From the NCBI GenBank assembly GCA_903863845.1, contig CAIPDP010000123.1, forward strand, positions 1 through 57,020: a stretch of 57,020 nt of DNA, read 5' to 3'. This document shows positions 26,816 through 34,353 of this stretch, in pieces; positions within the stretch are counted from its first letter, which is position 1; each line of letters starts with the position of its first letter. A model generated the notes under the pieces. It saw nothing but the letters and a program-made list of their open reading frames with translations. It was not told where the DNA came from and ran no database searches. The position numbers and the translations under genes were made by a program. This stretch comes from an uncultured Mucilaginibacter sp. GTDB lineage: Bacteria; Bacteroidota; Bacteroidia; Sphingobacteriales; Sphingobacteriaceae.

Positions 26816-29800
26816 TTAGAAACCTAAGTTAAGACCAAATATCCATTGTCTCTGGTTGTTAGGATAGTTACCCAAGTCAACACCAAATGCGTTTGATGAT
26901 CCGCCACCTGGAGGAAGCTCTGGATCAAGACCAGTGTATTTAGTAATTGTGAATGGATTAGTAGCCTGTACATAAAGACGCAATTTAGATACTCCAATTG
27001 TTTTTAACAACTGAGGATCGAAATTGTAACCCAACTGTAACACACGCACTTTCAGATATGAAGCCGGAGATACGTAGAATGAACTGGTTTGGCTTGTACC
27101 CATAGTAGTGTTGTCACTTTCAATAGGCAGAATAGGATTAGTTACACCAGGAGCACCGTATGATTTAGTTAACGCATCAACTGATTTTGCACCGTTGAAT
27201 GAGCTGTAGAAATCGGTCCAGTATAAAGTGTAGTTATAAACCTGGTTACCATATGAGCCATACAATACAGCTGCGATATCCCAGCGCTTGTAAGAAGCGC
27301 TCAGGTTGATACCATAAGTGAAGTCAGGGTTAGGATTACCTATGAAGGTACGGTCGGCGTCTGTGATCTGACCATCACCGTTTACGTCAGCATATTTGAA
27401 TGATCCTGCAACTGCACCTGCATATTTAGGCACGTTAGCATTAGCTATATCAGCAGCGCTGTAGAAACCGGTAACTTTGTAACCATAGAATTCGCCAATC
27501 GGATGACCAACTTCTTCACGAACGATAGGGTTAACACGGCTGCCTACATCATCAAAGTAGGTACCAGGAATGTTAGTGATCAAGTTAGTGTACTTGGTAA
27601 AGTTGACACCTGCATTGTAACGGAAATCGCTACCAGCAGAACCATGGTAAGTAATGGCGATATCAATACCTTTGTTTTGAACGTCACCAATGTTAACTAC
27701 TGGTGGGTTAGATGCCGGACCACCAAGAGTTCCTGGCAAGCTTGCACCAAATAACAAACCACTGATTGATTTCTTGTAGATATCGAATACTACTTCCCAA
27801 TGGTTAAACAAAGAAGCATCAAAACCAAAGTTTACAGTTTTGTCTTTTTCCCAGCTGGTGTGGGTGTTACCATCAAATGCAGCATAGAAACCTTGAGTAA
27901 TGTTACCATTACCATTGATAGCATAATAACCATTACCGAAAGAAGAACCGAAATAGTTGTATGCGTTAGCTCCCGGTACGTTAGAGTTGTTACCGGCAAT
28001 ACCGTAGCTACCACGAATTTTCAAGTCATTGATCCAGGTCACAGATTTCAGGAAGTCTTCCTGAGAAATTCTCCATGCCAATGAAATTGATGGGAAGGTA
28101 CCCCACTGGTTGCCTGGATAAAAAGCAGAGAAACCGTCGCGACGTACAGTAGCACGCAAGATATAACGGTCATTATAAGTATAGTCTAAGCTACCAAAGA
28201 AAGACTGGGTTCCAGTAGGCTGGTAAGCGTAGCTATAGTTAGTGATGTTTTGTGTAGCATTGCTCAGGTCAGCATAAGCTGGAGCGGTAGAGAACAAGTT
28301 TGTACCACCACCGCCTACTTGACGGCCACCTGTTTTTCTTTGTTCGAAACCTGCTAACACCTGGATGTTGTGTTTGCCAAATGCCTGATTGTATTTAATG
28401 GTATTGGTCCAGTTATACGAGCTGCTGTAATCAGCACCTTCATAAACTGAGTTAGCACCAGTGTGAGCCTCATAATCCTGATATTGATTCAGGCCGATAC
28501 CATAATAATAGTTATTGGTAATGATACCACCCATGCTGATACGTGCAGTGAAGTGTTTCAGGAAGTCAACTTCACCAAAAACATTACCACTGATGTTCCA
28601 GGTTTTGCTGTAGTCGTTCAGGTATTGAGCAACCTGAGCAACAGGGTTTGAAGCGTTACCAAGAGGCTCGCCACCCGGACCGTCATAACCACCACCGTAG
28701 TGAATGCCAGAAATATCATAAACCGGTATCTGAGGGAACTCACGATAAGTTTCAGAGATAGGGTCACCTTCGTTCTGGTTAGAAATACCACCTTTTCCGT
28801 TTGGTGTTTGCAGGTAGTTAAAATATCCGCTTTCACCTACACGAATACCATGAGCGATATTGAAGGTTGTATTGATACGAGCTTCGTAACGCTGCAGGTA
28901 AGTATTTAGCATGGTACCATTTTGATCAAGATACCCTAAAGACATGTAATAACTATTCTTGTCGTTTGCGCCGCTGGCAGTAACTGTATGATATTGCTCA
29001 GGAGCTGATTTGAATAATTCGTGGAACCAATCTGTACCAGCCTGGTTGAATTGCTGGATCAGGAAGTCGTTTCCAGGGTTATTTGCGTCAAAGTTGTAAT
29101 TCGACAACAAATTACCTACAGCTGGAGCACCGGCACCACCAGCAACACCGGCAACACCACCCGGACCTTGATAACCGTAGGTTGGTACGGTGCCTGGGCC
29201 ACCTGGGTAAATTTTAGCTTCAGCGGTAGCATCACCTACTAAGTAAGCCAATTCTGACTGCTGAGCAGGGGTACCGATATTGAATACGTTGCCGCCTTTT
29301 GGTGACTGTGTACCATAATAAGCATCATAAGTCAAAGTTGATTGACCTTGTTTACCATGCTTGGTAGTTACGATAACAACACCGTTACCACCCGATACAC
29401 CGTAAATAGCTGTAGCACCAGCGTCTTTCAACACCTGGATACTTTCGATGTCATTTGGGTTAAGGTCACCCATTGAACCTACCTGCACACCGTCGATAAC
29501 GTACAGTGGCTGAGAGTTACCAAAGTTAGAGATACCACGGATGTAAACTGAGCTTGCTCCACCCGGCTGGCCTGAAGTTACTACAGTAACACCAGCTGCC
29601 TGGCCTTGCAGAATCTGATCAGTACTACCACCGGTAGGGATCTTTTTAGCATCGGTCAGGTCAACTACGGCTACTGAACCGGCAATGTCCTTTTTACGCT
29701 GAGACGTGTAACCTGTAACAACAACTTCGTTTAAGCTGCTGTTGGTTACTTCCAACGTAATGGTACCAAGGTCTGAACTGGTTACAGTAACTTGTTTAGG

Positions 29801-30052
29801 CTGGTAGCCGATGTAGGAAACTACTAATACGTAGCCTACTTTGCCACTCAGCACAAAGTTACCGTTAACGTCAGTCACAACGCCTGTGTTTGTACCTTTA
29901 ATTTTCACGGTAGCGCCTATTACAGGTTGCTTATCATCTGCTCCGATGACTTTACCTGTAATCTTTGTTTGGGCCGTAACTACCATCGAGGAAAGGGTGC
30001 ATAGTACTATCAAGCACATCGTCCTTCCTTTTAGAAGTAAACTTTTAAACAT
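26816..30052 (-). CDS. SusC/RagA-family TonB-linked outer-membrane transporter
   Basis: 1078-residue TonB-dependent channel importing a ligand handed over by SusD. After the signal peptide (LIVLCTLSSMVVTAQ), a carboxypeptidase-regulatory-like beta-sandwich spans about residues 30-110. The SusC signature region LNEVVVTGYTSQRKKDIAGSV, the plug (YVIDGVQVGSMGDLNPNDIES, LKDAGATAIYG) and a 22-strand barrel ending in F follow. No FecI/FecR-type N-terminal signalling extension is visible. It is the first gene of the locus, behind an AT-rich 750-bp spacer. Only one SusC is present for two SusD genes. Confidence 0.96.
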   Translation of the reverse strand: MFKSLLLKGRTMCLIVLCTLSSMVVTAQTKITGKVIGADDKQPVIGATVKIKGTNTGVVTDVNGNFVLSGKVGYVLVVSYIGYQPKQVTVTSSDLGTITLEVTNSSLNEVVVTGYTSQRKKDIAGSVAVVDLTDAKKIPTGGSTDQILQGQAAGVTVVTSGQPGGASSVYIRGISNFGNSQPLYVIDGVQVGSMGDLNPNDIESIQVLKDAGATAIYGVSGGNGVVIVTTKHGKQGQSTLTYDAYYGTQSPKGGNVFNIGTPAQQSELAYLVGDATAEAKIYPGGPGTVPTYGYQGPGGVAGVAGGAGAPAVGNLLSNYNFDANNPGNDFLIQQFNQAGTDWFHELFKSAPEQYHTVTASGANDKNSYYMSLGYLDQNGTMLNTYLQRYEARINTTFNIAHGIRVGESGYFNYLQTPNGKGGISNQNEGDPISETYREFPQIPVYDISGIHYGGGYDGPGGEPLGNASNPVAQVAQYLNDYSKTWNISGNVFGEVDFLKHFTARISMGGIITNNYYYGIGLNQYQDYEAHTGANSVYEGADYSSSYNWTNTIKYNQAFGKHNIQVLAGFEQRKTGGRQVGGGGTNLFSTAPAYADLSNATQNITNYSYAYQPTGTQSFFGSLDYTYNDRYILRATVRRDGFSAFYPGNQWGTFPSISLAWRISQEDFLKSVTWINDLKIRGSYGIAGNNSNVPGANAYNYFGSSFGNGYYAINGNGNITQGFYAAFDGNTHTSWEKDKTVNFGFDASLFNHWEVVFDIYKKSISGLLFGASLPGTLGGPASNPPVVNIGDVQNKGIDIAITYHGSAGSDFRYNAGVNFTKYTNLITNIPGTYFDDVGSRVNPIVREEVGHPIGEFYGYKVTGFYSAADIANANVPKYAGAVAGSFKYADVNGDGQITDADRTFIGNPNPDFTYGINLSASYKRWDIAAVLYGSYGNQVYNYTLYWTDFYSSFNGAKSVDALTKSYGAPGVTNPILPIESDNTTMGTSQTSSFYVSPASYLKVRVLQLGYNFDPQLLKTIGVSKLRLYVQATNPFTITKYTGLDPELPPGGGSSNAFGVDLGNYPNNQRQWIFGLNLGF

Positions 30053-30060
30053 GAGATTGA

Positions 30061-30093
30061 GATTTAGTTGATTAATTTATTGATTTAGTTGAT
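30061..30093. repeat. Perfect 12-bp direct repeat in the susC leader
   Basis: GATTTAGTTGAT occurs at 30061-30072 and 30082-30093, exactly 21 bp apart (two helical turns). It lies 9-41 bp before the susC ATG, so in the transcript it brackets the ribosome-loading region. It could be a binding site for a protein or simply slippage-derived sequence. Confidence 0.6.
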
Positions 30094-30147
30094 AATTGAA
30101 TTCTTGGGAAGCTTGACCATTGTTTATTGGCTTGAATTAAAAAGCCT

Positions 30148-30192
30148 CAGTCTGTGCCCCCTGAATGTGAGATACGGGACAACAAAAGACTG
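30148..30192 (-). promoter_or_regulatory. Foldable element in the susC upstream region
   Basis: Minus-strand reading gives outer arms CAGTCT/AGACTG and inner arms TGTCCC/GGGGCA (one G-U pair) around a 14-15-nt loop, with a 5-nt internal bulge. It ends about 96 bp before the susC ATG. No known riboswitch motif is recognised. It may be a leader structure if transcription starts upstream. Confidence 0.35.
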
Positions 30193-30800
30193 ATCGGAAT
30201 TAGAGAAATGTAAAAGTTTTATCATTTATTTATTTTGATAATAAATTCATTCAAAACAATCGCTTGCTTTTTATTTCAAATATTGCCAAACACCGCAAAG
30301 TATCCGGAATATTAAAAATTTATTATGTTATAATTATATCAGGTTCATTAAAGATTCCTTTGTACAGGAAATCTGTAATTGGCATTCCTCTAATTTATAA
30401 AGTGTGTATTGTTTACACAAGAATAATTTTAAGATTTACCAATTAATTATTCAAAAGAACATTTTTAAAAAGTATTTGCAAATAATGGCCCTTTTCAAAA
30501 TAATTTCTTCAATAAATATCAGTTGAAATTAATATTTTGTTAATATAAAAATGATGTTAAACTCAGTAAGCACTCGTTCAAATATGCTTTAGACAATCAT
30601 TTTTGGCCCCTCTACCCCATTATTTGGTTTTTTTAAAAGGCTCAGGTCAGTCAAAATTTCATTCAATAAAATATATACTTGTGTTAAAATATCATTATAA
30701 AGGAAAGTCGTGAAAATATTTTGAAAGGCATCTGTTATCCCGCTTAAAACAACACCTGCTAAAACATTCACCCACATTTGATCATAAAAACATATTGAAC

Positions 30801-30832
30801 AAAAAAGCAGCAGGAAGTTACCTGCTGCTTTC
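30801..30832 (-). terminator. Intrinsic terminator of the GH3 gene
   Basis: Perfect 11-bp stem AAAGCAGCAGG / CCTGCTGCTTT (30804-30814, 30821-30831) with loop AAGTTA, followed by a T-run on the minus strand, 25 bp past the GH3 stop. It separates the GH3 gene from susC. Confidence 0.92.
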
Positions 30833-30856
30833 AAGACAAAATAATATCAATAAAGT

Positions 30857-33166
30857 TTATTTATTCCATTGTACAGAAACGGAGTGAACCTGGCTTGAAT
30901 TGGTACCCACCTGGATAATAAACTGGCCGGGTTCCCAATCGTAGTTCAAACTATTGTTGTAGAACTTTAGATCGTCGGTAGTGATGTTGAAAGTCACCTG
31001 CTTTTGTTCGCCGGGCTGCAGGCTGATCTTTTTAAACCCTTTCAGCTCTTTTACTGCCCTGCTGATACTGGCTACCGGATCGCTAATATACAATTGTACC
31101 ACTTCCTCCCCTGCCAACTTACCGGTATTGGTTATCGTTACCGTAGCAGTGAGTGTTTCGTTCCCTTTGAGTTCGGTTTTATTTACTTTAACATCGCTGT
31201 AGCCAAAAGTGGTATAGCTTAAGCCGTATCCAAATGGAAACAAGGGGTCATTGGAGATATCAATATAGTCAGATTTGAATTTTGCGGGACCATTGCCATC
31301 AAAGGGCCTGCCTGTATTTTTGTGGTTATAATATATAGGTATCTGTCCAACACTCTGCGGAAATGTTGCTGTGATCTTTCCGGATGGATTATAATTTCCA
31401 AATAAAACATCGGCAATGGCATTTCCGGCTTCTGTACCCGGGTGCCATACATCCAGTATTGCATCAAGATTTTTATTTTCCCATGGCAAGGTCAGGGGAC
31501 GGCCGTTAAATAATATCAGAACGATAGGTTTGCCTGTTTTAGCAAGCGCTTTTAATAAGTCGCGCTGAGTTTCTGGTATATTGATATCTGAACGACTAGC
31601 CGATTCGCCCGACATATTGGCTGACTCGCCGGCAGCAACGACAACTACGTCGGCTTTTTTTGCTGTTTCGACAGCTTCGTCTATTTGCTCTTGTGCCGAA
31701 CGCTTGTCTTTGATCTGTTTCATACCAAAGAACCAGGCACGGGAATCAAGCAGAGAATCGTCGGTAAAATTAGCACCGTGTGCATATAATATTTTTGCAT
31801 CGGGCGCAACATTTTTTATACCCTGTATCACACTTACTGATTTGGAAGGATCACCGGCAACAACCCAGGTGCCCAGCATTTCCGAATGATTATCAGCTAA
31901 GGGACCGATCAAAGCGATCGTAGCCGATTTTTGTAGTGGCAGTAAATTTCCTTTATTTTTCAAAAGCACAAATGAATGTTCGGCAGTTTCGCGTGCTGCG
32001 AGGCGGTTAGCTTCAATCAACTCGGCCTTTGCTTCTACATCAGCACTGATAGATTTATAAGGATTGGCAAACAAGCCCAGTTTATATTTGGCTTCCAATA
32101 CACGGCGGCATGCCAGATCGATCTCGGCCTGGGTAACTTTTCCTTCCTGCAACGATTTTTTCAAAGTGGTTAAAAACCCTTCTCCTACCATGTCCATATC
32201 CAGACCAGCTTTTAATGCCAGGGCCGAAACGGTTTGCAGGTCGCCAAGGCCATGGTTCGATAATTCATTTACGGCAGTATAGTCTGATACCACAAATCCT
32301 TTGAAACCCCACTGCTTGCGCAGCAGATCGGTCAACAACCATTGATTACCCGTTGCAGGCATACCATTAATCGTATTGAATGAACTCATGAAACTCCCTG
32401 CACCGGCATCGACGGCTGCTTTATAGGGTGGCAGGTATTCCTGGTACATTTTTATCAGGCTCATATCAACCGTATTATATTCCCGGCCGGCTTCGGCGCC
32501 GCCGTATAATGCAAAATGCTTTACGCAGGCCATTACCGCATCGGCTTTTGACATGTCCGAACCCTGGTAACCGGTCACCAGCGCTTTAGCTATTTGCGAA
32601 CCCAGGTACGGGTCTTCACCACCTCCTTCAGAAATTCGGCCCCAGCGCGGATCGCGGGCGATATCAACCATAGGAGAAAAAACCCAGTTGATGCCTTCGC
32701 CGGTTGCTTCGGATGCTGCTATTTTAGCCGATCTTTCGATCAAGGCCATATCCCAGCTAGCCGACATACCGAGCGGTATAGGAAATACGGTGCGATGTCC
32801 GTGGATAACATCCAGACCAAATATGAGCGGGATATGCAAACGGCTGTTCTGCACTGCAATATCCTGTGCCTGTTTGATGTATTTGGTTCCCCAAACACCG
32901 AAAATACCGCCTATTTGCCCGGATTTGATTTTTTGTTCAATATTTTCATTCACCGCGGATCCGGTAACGCTTTGACCGCCGGTAACCAGGTTAAGTTGCC
33001 CGATCTTTTCTTCAAGCGTCATTTTATTTAGCAAACCAGATACAAAGGTGTTCATTCTGGCATCACTGCCTGCTGAGTTTTGCGCTGATGCTATACCAAA
33101 CCAGGAAACAGTAATGGCAGCGACAATTACATTTTGTACTGTTCGGTATATAAATTTCGTTTTCAT
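30857..33166 (-). CDS. Glycoside hydrolase family 3 beta-glucosidase (BglX-like)
   Basis: Exported retaining beta-glycosidase, 769 residues from the ATG at 33166. That start gives a normal signal peptide ending in ASAQ; the in-frame extension to 33331 lies in promoter sequence. Order: GH3 N-terminal barrel with K216-H217-F and nucleophile D295 in GFVVSDYTAV; (alpha/beta)6 domain with GESANMSGES carrying the likely acid/base Glu; fibronectin III-like C-terminal domain (LKGFKKISLQPGEQKQVTF). Length and motifs match periplasmic BglX-type beta-glucosidases. It is divergent from the Nudix-type regulator across 189 bp containing a palindrome, which suggests control by that regulator. Confidence 0.94.
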   Translation of the reverse strand: MKTKFIYRTVQNVIVAAITVSWFGIASAQNSAGSDARMNTFVSGLLNKMTLEEKIGQLNLVTGGQSVTGSAVNENIEQKIKSGQIGGIFGVWGTKYIKQAQDIAVQNSRLHIPLIFGLDVIHGHRTVFPIPLGMSASWDMALIERSAKIAASEATGEGINWVFSPMVDIARDPRWGRISEGGGEDPYLGSQIAKALVTGYQGSDMSKADAVMACVKHFALYGGAEAGREYNTVDMSLIKMYQEYLPPYKAAVDAGAGSFMSSFNTINGMPATGNQWLLTDLLRKQWGFKGFVVSDYTAVNELSNHGLGDLQTVSALALKAGLDMDMVGEGFLTTLKKSLQEGKVTQAEIDLACRRVLEAKYKLGLFANPYKSISADVEAKAELIEANRLAARETAEHSFVLLKNKGNLLPLQKSATIALIGPLADNHSEMLGTWVVAGDPSKSVSVIQGIKNVAPDAKILYAHGANFTDDSLLDSRAWFFGMKQIKDKRSAQEQIDEAVETAKKADVVVVAAGESANMSGESASRSDINIPETQRDLLKALAKTGKPIVLILFNGRPLTLPWENKNLDAILDVWHPGTEAGNAIADVLFGNYNPSGKITATFPQSVGQIPIYYNHKNTGRPFDGNGPAKFKSDYIDISNDPLFPFGYGLSYTTFGYSDVKVNKTELKGNETLTATVTITNTGKLAGEEVVQLYISDPVASISRAVKELKGFKKISLQPGEQKQVTFNITTDDLKFYNNSLNYDWEPGQFIIQVGTNSSQVHSVSVQWNK

Positions 33167-33263
33167 TTGCAAATTATTATGATCTTTACCGGAAATAGTT
33201 GAACAGGCAAAAAAATCCTGTTTCTGATATCTTAATAAAATTATAAGTTTAAAAATTGGTTTT

Positions 33264-33290
33264 ACACCTGTGCGGGGTTGCACTTGGTGT
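33264..33290. promoter_or_regulatory. Imperfect inverted repeat upstream of the GH3 gene
   Basis: ACACC-T-GTGC / GCAC-TT-GGTGT around GGGGTT. It sits about 100 bp upstream of the GH3 ATG, where an operator or leader hairpin would act. It is GC-rich relative to the surrounding AT-rich spacer. Confidence 0.35.
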
Positions 33291-33314
33291 ATTAATAACA
33301 CAATAGTATTTATT

Positions 33315-33328
33315 ATTATCCGGATAAT
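33315..33328. promoter_or_regulatory. 14-bp perfect palindrome, probable operator of the Nudix-type regulator
   Basis: ATTATCCGGATAAT lies between the divergent GH3 and regulator genes, five bases upstream of the regulator's exact -7 box, within the spacer between -7 and -33. That position would repress the regulator's own promoter. The link to this regulator is inferred from position only. Confidence 0.55.
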
Positions 33329-33333
33329 CAAAG

Positions 33334-33341
33334 TATTTTTG
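33334..33341 (+). promoter_or_regulatory. -7 promoter element of the Nudix-type regulator
   Basis: TATTTTTG, an exact TAnnTTTG match, 14 bp before the ATG at 33356, implying a leader of about 10 nt or less. No good -33 TTTG is present at the expected spacing (TTTA is nearest), which would suit an activator-dependent or weak promoter. Confidence 0.6.
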
Positions 33342-33355
33342 TACTATAGCATAAA

Positions 33356-34117
33356 ATGTTTAACAAACAGGAACTTATAGATTTTTGCAATAACGCCAGG
33401 GAGAATTTCCTGAGCCATATATCAATTGACTGTGTGGTGTTCGGTTTTCATGAAGGCCAGCTAAAAGTGCTGGTATTGAAAATGAAAAACGAAGGTTCAT
33501 GGTACCTGCCCGGAGGCTTCGTTTTAAAAAATGAACCTATTGACGAGGCAGCAAACCGTATATTAAAAGACCGGACGGGTCTCGACGAAATTTTTCTACA
33601 GCAATTTCATGTCTTCGGGGACCCTGAACGTTCGCGTCCCCATAATGAAATGTATAAAGACTACCTTCCACCGGCTGAAAACTGGTTTGCCAACCGCTTT
33701 TTAACTATCGGATATTATGCGCTGGTTGATTTTGTACATGTAAACCCTACACCTGACAGTCATTCTGAACTTTGTGCATGGTACGATTTAGCTGACATGC
33801 CGAATATGGAACTAGATCATGCTACGATCCTGAAAACCGCCCTCGATACTTTGCGTTTACAGTTGAATTATCAGCCCATTGGCTATAACCTGATGCCCAA
33901 AGAATTTACGATGCCGGAACTGCAAAAGCTGTATGAAACAATTTTAAATCAAAAACTCGACAGGCGTAACTTTCAGCGCAGAATGCTGGCATTTGGGATA
34001 TTAAACCGCTCCGAACAACCACGTAAAGGCGGTGCCCATAAGGCTCCCTTTCTTTATTCTTTCGACCTGGACAACTATCAGAATGCATTGAAAGAAGGAT
34101 TAAAAGGCGGGTGGTGA
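33356..34117 (+). CDS. Nudix-fold transcriptional regulator (NrtR/AraR-like)
   Basis: 253 residues: Nudix domain (about 20-160) plus C-terminal winged helix (about 180-250, MPELQKLYETIL ... DRRNFQRRMLAFGIL), the NrtR arrangement. The Nudix box keeps G54, E60, R68 and G75, but the three catalytic acidic positions of REUxEE read I69, D72 and R73. Hydrolysis is therefore probably lost and the domain binds a ligand. In Bacteroides this family includes the arabinose regulator AraR and other sugar-responsive regulators. It is flanked by GH3 (divergent) and GH13 (same strand, beyond a terminator), so a sugar or sugar phosphate is the likely effector. Confidence 0.88.
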   Translation: MFNKQELIDFCNNARENFLSHISIDCVVFGFHEGQLKVLVLKMKNEGSWYLPGGFVLKNEPIDEAANRILKDRTGLDEIFLQQFHVFGDPERSRPHNEMYKDYLPPAENWFANRFLTIGYYALVDFVHVNPTPDSHSELCAWYDLADMPNMELDHATILKTALDTLRLQLNYQPIGYNLMPKEFTMPELQKLYETILNQKLDRRNFQRRMLAFGILNRSEQPRKGGAHKAPFLYSFDLDNYQNALKEGLKGGW

Positions 34118-34254
34118 TCAAAACCCGAAAAAGAGTTTTTGGCCTGATATTGATCGGGGGCGATAAAAAAATTTAAACGGATTCAAACAATTGCCTAGCT
34201 GCGATGTTAAACTTATCTACATCTACAGAAAACAAAGTTTAAATTAATTAGGGG

Positions 34255-34283
34255 ATAGCCGGTTATGAGCCGGCTATTTTTTT
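34255..34283 (+). terminator. Intrinsic terminator downstream of the Nudix-type regulator
   Basis: ATAGCCGG / CCGGCTAT (34255-34262, 34270-34277) around TTATGAG, followed by seven T. It lies 138 bp past the regulator stop and before the GH13 gene, making the regulator monocistronic. Confidence 0.85.
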
Positions 34284-34353
34284 ACTCAAATTTTCGGTAC
34301 CGATACTGCCAGATAATACTAAATTTTTTAATTTGGCCTAACCAAAATAAGCC

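Larger units (their letters stand above)
30053..30800 (-). other. AT-rich regulatory spacer upstream of susC
   Basis: About 750 bp without a credible gene. It holds a perfect 12-bp direct repeat and a foldable element (both described separately), plus a 6-5-6 inverted repeat TGTGTA/TACACA at 30403-30419. No exact TAnnTTTG box was found on the minus strand, so the susC promoter is not called. Short ORFs here are AT-rich noise. Confidence 0.6.

Noticed and set aside
30264-30446. 60-residue ORF on the plus strand upstream of susC
   Set aside because: AT-rich, full of Ile/Tyr/Lys codons, no ribosome site and no family; spacer DNA.
30589-30834. 81-residue ORF on the minus strand
   Set aside because: Its first codons lie in the perfect 11-bp terminator stem of the GH3 gene, and the rest is AT-rich without motif; it is a by-product of the terminator.
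33167-33331. N-terminal extension of the GH3 protein
   Set aside because: Covers the promoter spacer and puts a basic, non-signal stretch before a perfect signal peptide.
33356-34117. ADP-ribose or NADH pyrophosphatase (active Nudix enzyme)
   Set aside because: Three catalytic acidic positions of the Nudix box are altered and a winged helix is attached, so a regulator fits better.
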